From NCBI GenBank assembly GCA_946803715.1, contig CAMPET010000188.1:70609-90877 (forward strand): a DNA stretch of 20,269 nucleotides. Direction: 5' to 3'. Numbering within the stretch: the stretch's first letter is position 1; each line of letters opens with the position of its first letter. A model generated the notes under the pieces. The model was not told where the DNA came from. It was given only the letters and a program-made list of their open reading frames with translations, and did not search any database. Shown piece after piece: positions 12,492 through 20,269 of the stretch. The stretch comes from Beroe ovata (lineage: Eukaryota > Ctenophora > Nuda > Beroida > Beroidae). A program made the position numbers and the translations under genes.

Positions 12492-15400
12492 CTGGAGTGA
12501 GAAGAGTGTGAGGAGTGAGGATGAGGATTGGAAGTGAGGACTTAGGGTTAGAAATGAATGGATTTGGGGGGTTAGAGCAAGAATTTGAAGGCTAGGGCTG
12601 GGTCATTGGAGGAACATCGTGATAGGAAGATAGGTTGTAGAATGTAGGCAGACATAGATATGGGGTTGAAGAGTAGAATCATAAAAATCACCCGTCACTC
12701 CAAAACCATAACAATGAGAGCCCAATCTCACCTGTTTATCGAGTATTGTCTGATCCAGCACACTATCCTCCCCCTCTTTGCTCCCCTGCGCCTCTTCCTC
12801 ATCCCCCTCTCCCTCCTCTTCCCCAGGACCCATCATCATGGCGAGAGGGCCGGGGGGAGGGGGCGGGGGCGGCGGGTCAGATGATACCGAACTAGTGGAG
12901 CTGCCTGAGTGAAGGAGAGAGTGGTTGATGTTTGGGGCCAGGAATGCGTGAGTGGGGGAGGAATTACGCAAGATAGAGGGGGGTAGTGGGTCGTGATTAG
13001 AGAGGGCGTGAGGGGGGTAGTGGGTCGTGATGAGGGAGGGGTGTGAGTGAGGAAGGGATAAATACTCTCGATCAAATAGAATCGTGTCAGGGACTCATTT
13101 GAACTCTTGTCAGTTGGTCACGCCTCACCTATGGTCCAAACGAAATTATCTAAGACTCGCCGAAGACAGTCGAACGCAGAAATCATCTGAATCCGAAAGT
13201 GGATTATTAACCAAAAGTCGCTCGAGTCAAAACCAAAAACAAGGACGAAGCCAGACGTTTGGAAGATGCAGGGTTGAAAAAGTACCAGTTTTCTCTCTCT
13301 AGTATACTGTCAAACTACCATGTCAGTCGTACATTTACCGAGGGTTATATATGTAAGCTATCATCATTTAACAAATGTCAAAGCAAGGCTTCCCATAGGC
13401 TGATAGGTGTCACGTGGGCTGAATGCCGGACACTAATTGGCTGACGACGGTAGAGGAACAAACACGGCTACCCTCTAAAAGCTGGCCGTTGATTGGTCAA
13501 TGGACAGTCACATGACCATGTCCGGTCAGGTGATTTGACACTTAGTCACGTTGTACATTGTACACGACATGTACACATGTACAACATATGCCAAAACGAG
13601 AGAGGAAAAGAGGTTTTAAAACACTAAGAAAAGACGCCCGTCAAAATTCTTGGATATATCGAATGATCAGATATTCGTGGGTACGCTAAACATATATGTA
13701 GGTACGCTTCCGGCAAAATGAATCTCTCTCACCACCTAAGACATAATAGTATGTTGGCTTGGTATCAAACAGTTTACGCGATGTTTAAAAGTTAAAGTTT
13801 ATTAATCAATAATTGCTAGAGAGGTCACTTGGTAAGTGTACCAACTATGTAAAGCTTCGTATACTGCCTGTGTAAGTACAAGTGTCGAGCAACGTGGGAA
13901 AAGTGAAGAGTTGGTGCCATGAATAGAAGAGTGAGGATATTTTGAAACTGATAAACTTGACATGGAGTTCCAGTACTTACCGAGTGTTAACTTGCTCGCT
14001 GTCAGTGCCCCAGGACCGAATTCTCGAGATCCCGTTGCCATGGCACCACGTGACCCATTCACGCTATCACGTGACCTATTCAGACTGTCGCGTGACCCAC
14101 ACGCAGCTCGCTCATTGGTCGATGGCGATGAATCCCGCGGTTGACTGACTTGTTCCTCCGCAGACGATTCTGCCTCAGTTTTCGGTGAGAAAGACGATAT
14201 CAGCTCCGATAGGGACTGGATCTCTGACCCGCTAATCCGTTGACTTGCCGACGCTTTCTTTGGTGACAGATGATTATCAGACTGCTCTACCACTGACACT
14301 TCCTCTTTAGTGACATCAGTTTGTGGCAGTGGTGTTAGCCCTGGATCCTCAGACGTGATGACTGGCTGTGTGATTTCAGGTTCTGTCCACGTCCGTACGA
14401 CCTCAGGTTCTATTGGCGTCATTTCAGGTTTTTGTGACACAATTTCAGGTTCTGATGACGCGATTTCAGGCTCAGTTGGCACTATTTCAGGTTCTAATGG
14501 CGTGACTTCAGTTTCCGGAACCGTTGCGTCCGCTTCTTGTGGTGTGACTTCAGGTTTTGACTCAGGCGGCTCCGTTTCTTCCGTTGATGTAGTCGGTTCC
14601 GGCTCAGGTTCGGAGTCACCCTTAGGCGGCTTCGCCCCTCTTTCCAGAGTCAGTGATATCGCAACATCGACCGATTTCTCAGTATTTGACACCGACTCCA
14701 CTTTTACCTCCGTCGACAATCTGTTCGCCACGATTCTCTGCCGTTCCAGGGTGGATTGCGGAGGTCGTCCGCCATCTCTGACACTGCTCGACTTCGAGGA
14801 AGTTGAGTGTCGAGATCTGTCGCTCTCCTGCGAATTGCTCCTTGCGTGTCCTAGAGACTCTCTACTCCTGTTTTTCAGCATGGGCTTAGGCAGAACCGGG
14901 GGTGGCTTGGATTTCACCGGCTTCTCCGTGCTAGCTGCCACCACAACGGGTCCCGGGCACGCCGTCATCAGCTTTTCCCTCGCGTTGTGGAGGCCCCTGA
15001 TCTTATCCCGCAGGGAGGAGCCACGGCGTGTCATGGTGGCTGGAGGTGGGGTAATTGGCGGCGTGGTGTCTAGTGGGGTGGCAAGAGGATCCATCTCGTC
15101 CTTCACCGGCTGCAGAGCCACAGGGGATAGAGGATCCAGGGTAACGGAGAGTTGCTGTTCTAGAGCCGCTATCTCCGCCTCAATGCCACTTTCCTCGGGC
15201 GCAGGCGGTGCCGAAGAGGGCGGTTTCTCGGATTTCTCCTCAGGAGGGATGATATCTGTCGAGAATTTGGTCCTGATTATCTCATCGAAATCGGGCATCT
15301 TCTCCTCGATCCCTTCTCCCGAGGGTTGTTCCTCGACATCACTGACACTGTCGTTGAGAAGGACTGCTTCCTTGGCGAGGGCAAGCTCGTCTTTGCTCTC

Positions 15401-17892
15401 GTTTAGTTTGATGGATAACGTCTCGGGATCAATAACTTCGGCCTCCGCAGATTGGATACCTGGAGAGAGGGTTTCGGTTGTTCCCAAAATCTATAATGGA
15501 TCAATTTTGTCATCATTTTGAAATCGGAAAGTACGGGAAACCGAAGAACTAACCAGAAATTCTGATCTCTGATGGTGACCGAATGATCTCAGCCCCAAGA
15601 GACTGAAGAATCGCATCTGCCGACTCTACGGAAACATTGTCTGGTGACCCCTTCCCAGAGACCTCCACTTCAACGTCCCCAGTTCCAAGTACTCCATCGA
15701 TTGGGGCTTCATGGACAGAGACTACCTCGGCTTGTACGGAAATCGGACCCTTTTCTGAAGAGGACGTGCTGTGGGTTCTCTGAGAGAGTCTCCCAGAAAC
15801 ATTGTCCACAGAACTGTGGGGTGATAGCCTGTACTCGACAACGGGAGCTGCGACCTCATCAGGAGTGTCGGTAATTTCGTCTAGTTGGTGTAGTTCATCA
15901 GGTGTGCCAAGGGATTGTTCCCCGTGGTGTGCATCTGGGTGTGCCTGAGGCGTGACTTTTCCAATTAGAGCATCTATAACGAGTTGATCGTCGACTGATG
16001 AGCTCTGAGATACTTGTTGGTCGAGATGGCTTGGGGTATCTGTGGATGTTCTGGGTCAGTGATCGAGGATGTACTCAATTGAGATGACTTCATTGCTTGA
16101 CTTTATTAGTTTGAATGAATTCCCTCTGATGGATGCAGAAGAAACCAAAGAGAATGTGAAGAAAAAAGTCGGGGTTTGCTCACCCAAAAACAGCGGGGAC
16201 TGTCTGTTAAATTCTCTCAACAGTTCATCAGGATCCAAACTTGCTCCTGATGTCCTGATGACGTCATCACCAAATGACGATGCCACGTTCGCCGTGGCGG
16301 GAGAGGAAGTACTGAGCAGGTCAAAACTCCCTGAAATTACAGAATGATGAGATTGTGTGAAGCCGATTGCATTCCAAAGACGTAGGTTTTTCGAAAAATG
16401 CCCGTTCAAAGTATTGTATTCTACGTTTCTTTATAAGTTTTTGAGGTTGACCTCATCAAAATCATCAGATGCTGATATGATATAAATCAGTCAAAAACGA
16501 ACCTGTCATGGCGACCATGGGTGAGCTCAATTCACTCTTCATCTCCTCATCCTCACGAACACTCCTCGCTGGTGACACGGGAACAGGTGAGGGTGACGAT
16601 GACGTCACCGTCACGCGTGAAGGTGACGTCACGGCAGCAGGTGATGGTAACCGGCGGACAGGCGATGATTTCCGTGCGGGAATCCGTGGACTGAGAGTCC
16701 GAGGAACGGAGTCGAGAGAGGTGTCGCTCTTGTTCTGAGAATTGGTCATTTTCATGAAAATCCGAGAATTGTTCGTGATTTCAGTGGTATATACGTTAAT
16801 GAGGATTTCATGGCAAATTATTAGATGGAGATCAAATCTGTATACAGACAACATATCTTTGCGGAGAATCAACTATCAAGGGATTATAGGGTCATATCAT
16901 TTGAAGGATGGAGAGATTTTACTGGAGATAATGGATATTTGGGAAGACCAAGAATAATGCAACCTGAACTTAACATATACCACTTGGGGAACTCACCTTA
17001 TTAGGTCGTCGTCTGCTCGCTCTCAGTCTTCCCTTCGCAATCATTTCTCTTCGTCTCTTTTCCTCCGCAGAATCGTCAAGATCCGTCTTGCTGTAATCAA
17101 TGTTGATGATTGGTCCATAAATTCTATGGTCATAATACGAAGGTAGATTTAACCTCTCGGATGGGAAATGGCTGATCTAGCTATGAGGCTGAATCTATGA
17201 GGGGCCATGGTTCACACTCCATGTACACAGCTGATCATCTATCATGATCCGAATAGAAGATTTTTTTCAGTCGTTAAGCGTACCGTGAGGGAAGAGTGTT
17301 GTTTCGGATCAGTTCTGGAGTTTTCTTCGATTCTCGAGACAAATTCAACACACTCTCCGCTTGGGCTGCATAAAAGATGGATAAATTGTATGATAATTGA
17401 ATTGAGAAATTGCAAATAATTTGCCAGTACTGGCGGTTTGAATACTGAAAGAATCTTATGTTGAAATATTGAGAGAAAGACTAAGAGAATCTTACGTTTT
17501 TGGTTTTTGAACTGTTGGTAGAGCTGGTCAACAAATGTGAGAATGCTGAGCTCATCAAGTCTGCCTTTGTGAAAGTCCAGAGGGTCAATGCTGGGAGATA
17601 GACCCAGGCTTACCGCGGCTTTGGTGGCTTGCTTCACATTGGAGTAGGGATCTTTTAGTTGACTCATTTTGCTGAGAAGGAGAGAGATTGAGATAATGAA
17701 TCTTTCTATGAATAGAAAACAAACTGGTTCATAAGCTGTAAATACGATATACATGATTGAATCTACAGTCTCACATGAGATCTGGACAGTATTTGTGGAT
17801 GATGGCACAGAATGCAGCTCCATTCGCCCATGAATCAGTTAGATCCTCGATTGAGATATCTTTATATCCAGCCGTCTCTTTCCTACACCAAT
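11197..17892 (-). CDS. EHBP1: EHBP1-like protein (CH + bMERB + CaaX), 5' part missing
   Basis: Exons in transcript order: 17892-17775, 17671-17496, 17365-17284, 17090-16997, 16734-16503, 16330-16184, 16039-15554, 15459-13981, 12904-12732, 12491-12363, 12177-12015, 11625-11535 and 11305-11197. Phases agree at all 12 junctions, giving about 1,158 residues. Domains: a CH domain (visible residues 1-98); a basic stretch rich in Arg/Lys (about 130-157); a long Ser/Pro/Glu-rich linker with a heptad repeat and PPPVLPKP; an eight-proline run; a bMERB coiled-coil domain (about 997-1140); and a C-terminal CKVS, a CaaX prenylation box. EHBP1 proteins bind EHD proteins through N-terminal NPF motifs and Rab8/Rab10 through bMERB, linking endosomes to actin. 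No LIM domain is present, which argues against MICAL or MICALL. The C2 domain and NPF motifs are not seen and should lie upstream. The linker is longer than in the human protein. Confidence 0.85.
13380..13590 (-). promoter_or_regulatory. Promoter-like region in the oversized intron
   Basis: In the 1,076-base intron (12905-13980) lie a CACGTG E-box (13411-13416), two CCAAT boxes in minus-strand orientation (13436-13440 and 13492-13496), a CACATG E-box inside GTCACATGACC (13507-13517), and an inverted repeat GTTGTACAT..ATGTACAAC (13550-13585). All other introns in this gene are 94-389 bases. The match in orientation between the CCAAT boxes and the downstream bMERB exons suggests an internal promoter. 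This is inferred from motif density. Confidence 0.35.
13798..13803 (-). terminator. Possible intronic poly(A) signal
   Basis: Minus-strand AATAAA that overlaps the stop codon (13802-13804) reached if the donor at 13980 is not used. Reading on from the large exon would add about 59 residues before that TAA. A transcript ending here would keep the CH domain and linker but lose bMERB and the CaaX box. Confidence 0.25.
14376..14570 (-). repeat. 21-bp coding repeat: heptad Glu-Pro-Glu-Ile
   Basis: On the plus strand TCAGG/TCAGT recurs with an exact 21-base period at 14403, 14424, 14445, 14466, 14487 and 14508; outlying copies are at 14376 and 14550. On the coding strand it gives seven-residue units such as EPEIVPT, EPEIASS, EPEIVSQ and KPEMTPI. 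The unit length keeps the frame. It lies in the largest exon, in the disordered linker of the EHBP1-like protein, and looks like recent tandem expansion followed by drift. Confidence 0.9.
17496..17892 (-). other. Exons encoding the CH domain
   Basis: Two exons (17892-17775 and 17671-17496). The first gives WCRKETAGYKDISIEDLTDS followed by W-NG-AFCAIIHKYCPDL, the core of CH domains of the EHBP1/MICAL type. The second carries the GL(S)PSIDPLDF segment and the final helix around ILTFVDQLYQQF. Where relatives have Leu in SWRNGLAFC, this one has Ala (WANGAAFC). The first base of the codon before W comes from an upstream exon I could not locate, so the helix at the start of the domain is missing from the model. 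Confidence 0.85.
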
Positions 17893-18780
17893 CTAGGGCG
17901 ATAAAATGAGTTAAAATTGCAGTGATTTGCCTATTTTCCGATAGAATCTTCACTGCAAAGCTTTATGATGTGTGTACTCAATTACATGTACTGATGTTAG
18001 CATGAAATCACCTGATTTATAACATTTGACATCAAAGGAATCTAGACGAACATAGATAAATTTGATTACACTCAGCTAGAGGCGCGCGCGCAGCAAACTG
18101 ATCATCAAGCGCGTAGACAGTCGCTCTGATTTACCCGCGCGCTACGAATAATCCATAAAATAATGGTACGTCACATTCCTGCGGAGTGTATAATGAATCC
18201 ACCTCCCAGCCTCGAATCCCAACTTCGTTCGACGTTCTATAATACATTCCAACGTAACATTCTACTATTTTACAAAGCCGCTATTCTCTCTAGGAATTCA
18301 GATATATATGCTACACAGTAATCATTTCAATTTGCATAATCTGAGCAGAGATGGGATATGAAATATTTGGCATAATTTACGAAATTTTGAAAATTTGATT
18401 GCTTGAGAGATACATGCATATTTGTACTAATTAAATCCTAAATTAGGATAGAGCAGTCAGTATACTATGAACATGACAAATGGACGTGCATCCTAATTAC
18501 CAAAATTTAGGGATAATCTTTAATTCTTGGAATTACCGTGATTCGTCTTGATTCTAAATATAAATATACATACACACAGACAATTGATCCATTTACACAC
18601 AGGAGAATGAATCTGGATTCGTGCCAAATGACTCGCATTTATTGAGGTATCAGATTATGATGGCCACGCCCTTTTAACTTCTCATTTCTATGGTAACAGA
18701 TCTTAGCATGAAAATGTGTGTCACTTTTCAGAAGTCTTACCAAAATATGTATAGGAATGGTTGGATAAGTGCAGCATAAC
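17893..18780. other. Presumed intron of the EHBP1-like gene with a GC-rich patch
   Basis: No exon could be defended. A GC-rich patch at about 18081-18145 contains several GCGCGC blocks in AT-rich DNA, like those near 500, 2,850 and 10,100. It could be a regulatory element, an alternative first-exon promoter or a repeat remnant. Confidence 0.35.
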
Positions 18781-18786
18781 ATTAAC

Positions 18787-18850
18787 CCACACACACACAA
18801 ACACACACACAAACACACACACAAANACACACACACACACACACACACAA
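18787..18850. repeat. (CA)n microsatellite with one undetermined base
   Basis: CA repeats interrupted by AAAC units at regular spacing, with a single N at 18826. As at 8587, the N marks an uncertain repeat length. Confidence 0.95.
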
Positions 18851-20240
18851 GCACACTTTATCTGATCACAAGCACACACACGAGATATATCGGTTACTCA
18901 GTTTAAACTCGGTATTGGAATTCTGCCAATACAAGCAATCATTATATCTCCTCAAGCATAGATCATATCATGTATCTTTATAATATAATCGTGAAGTCAA
19001 GCTAATATTTACTTGGAATCTTTACTTGGAACCGGTCATTCACAACATGGGACGTCAGGGACAACTCAACTTTTGACCATGCATAACATTTGGAGAGTAC
19101 CCAACTTCTACAGTTCCACTTGACAAGATTGCCAGATTTGGGCCGTCGTTACAAGATTCTAATTTAACCAAGATACATTGAGCTCATTGTTGCATCTTAA
19201 ACTGTTTGTAGTGATCATGACAGATACAATATTATTGAAGCAGTTTACGTTGCTATGAAATCAGGTACTCTGACATTGATTCAGCCGGTTCATTGCAGTG
19301 ACGCTGATCGACGTACTGCACTCATGGTGAAAGCATGATTCTGTGCCAAGTCACGTCAGCAAATCTCTAAGTCGAAAAATACGCGTGAATTGGCAAATAG
19401 CCATGATGTATTCATATGGAACTTCATCATCATTCATCATTTTATTATAGCTCATGGTGGCAACGCATGTCATTCAAAGTAGAGGATTTTTGCCTACAAT
19501 TGGGGGCTACTCAATAAAAGTATGAATTGGAGACGGCATGTCTTGGAATGGTCACTGGAATTTAGTACCACCGAATTTAGTTTCGCGCATCCCTCTATCA
19601 AAAATGTTATGTAGATAGGTACAATAATTAGTTCTTTTTAATATGGGGCCTTCTTTTCGGTGTACAGTATGCAACGTTCCCAAGTTAATCATCTCAATAC
19701 TGCTGGACCGAGGTCCCCCAATAATGAGAAATATGTCGGATATTTGCTATAATATGTGGAATAATTTCTGGGAAATGTTGAATCGAGAATGTGTAACTAG
19801 ATTACAAATTTAGAGTAAGAAGGGAGTGTTCATTCATGATAAATTCTCTCTCGCTATCATTCAATTATTGTTACACGAGAGCCTCTGTTATTGGTATCAT
19901 GCTACAAAAAATTCATCGAAACGCTGATTTTTATTTCACAAGGCCAAGGTCAAATAGTGTTTGAGCAAATTGTGTGGCATGATACGAAACAACATTTTTC
20001 TGTCTACCTGATCCACGCTGCCCTACGAATATCACGCTTCATAATCACACATAATCACGCCATCATGACGCTTCAGTAGCTGCTTTACAATGATGCAAAA
20101 AATTTGTGAGTTGCGATTGACTTGACTCAAGTATTGATATTATGCAACAAAATAGTGCATATGTTTGTGGTTGTGTACGTTGCGAAAGAACGCACAATAT
20201 AGTAACCGCAATAACGGGTGATATTGATGTTAGATTGGAT
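18851..20240. other. Non-coding or intronic sequence, nothing recognised
   Basis: No gene, RNA or transposon was recognised. Two short plus-strand open stretches (about 19090-19185 and 19211-19339) have fairly coding-like residues but no start, splice context or family match. Confidence 0.4.
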
Positions 20241-20244
20241 TGAG

Positions 20245-20269
20245 TGCACACACACACACACACACACAC
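20245..20269. repeat. (CA)n microsatellite at the right edge
   Basis: The window ends inside a CA repeat, mirroring the left edge. Confidence 0.95.

Noticed and set aside
12603-13075. Proline-rich minus-strand frames extending past the 12732-12904 exon
   Set aside because: Only 12732-12904 fits the splice phase. The upstream Pro/Thr/Ser part is the CT-rich tract of the acceptor, and the part below 12732 follows a GTGAGA donor.
14376-14570. Regularly spaced repeats that could suggest a CRISPR array
   Set aside because: The repeats are contiguous 21-bp coding units without unique spacers, inside an exon of an animal gene.
14310-15521. A 403-codon plus-strand frame, Ser/Gly rich
   Set aside because: It is antisense to the largest exon of the EHBP1-like gene. 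Its openness follows from the 21-bp repeat and the Ser/Pro/Glu codons on the other strand. It has no domain, and the sense strand has matching splice phases and family similarity.
11197-17892. Assignment to MICAL or MICAL-like instead of EHBP1
   Set aside because: CH and bMERB are shared with those families, but there is no LIM zinc-binding domain between them and the protein ends in a CaaX box as EHBP1 proteins do.
19090-19339. Two short coding-like open stretches on the plus strand
   Set aside because: They are about 30-42 codons each with no start codon context, no matched splice sites and no recognised family, so they cannot be told from chance.

Overview
ORGANISM. The window looks like nuclear DNA of an invertebrate animal. 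The genes are split by many short introns with GT..AG borders (about 60-390 bases, one of 1,076), the spacers are AT-rich, and (CA)n microsatellites are frequent, including at both ends, which suggests the contig was cut at repeats. EHBP1-type proteins (CH domain + bMERB + C-terminal CaaX) are known from animals. The phylum cannot be fixed from what I can see. LAYOUT. (1) 586-2042, plus strand: a five-exon model with consistent splice phase for an unrecognised multi-pass membrane protein. (2) 2043-3514: a 14-bp tandem repeat, then a GC-rich cluster of hairpins that looks like a small foldback transposon, then a possible poly(A) signal for the tubulin gene. (3) 3515-6333, minus strand: a complete divergent beta-tubulin, 13 exons and 454 residues, ending in an acidic tail with a terminal tyrosine. 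(4) 6334-11196: a long spacer with a promoter-like stretch just upstream of the tubulin start, CA repeats, other promoter-like sites, and one small ORF that could be a fragment of a membrane protein. (5) 11197-17892, minus strand: 13 exons encoding about the last 1,158 residues of an EHBP1-like protein. They hold the CH domain, a long Ser/Pro/Glu-rich linker with a 7-residue repeat, the bMERB coiled-coil domain and a CaaX box. The N-terminal C2 domain expected for this family was not found and probably lies beyond the right edge. (6) 17893-20269: no exon I can defend; it has a GC-rich patch and CA repeats. HOW THE GENES RELATE. The first gene and the tubulin gene converge tail to tail; tubulin and the EHBP1-like gene lie on the same strand about 4.9 kb apart. 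Tubulin builds microtubules, and EHBP1 proteins link Rab8/Rab10-family membranes to actin. I see no evidence that they form one system. The most notable points are the unusual tubulin (alpha-like terminal Tyr, altered M-loop, altered MREI start), the sign that the EHBP1-like gene may be split into two transcripts at its one oversized intron, and the hairpin cluster at 2.7-2.9 kb. All exon borders were derived by hand from splice sites and reading frame, without RNA data.
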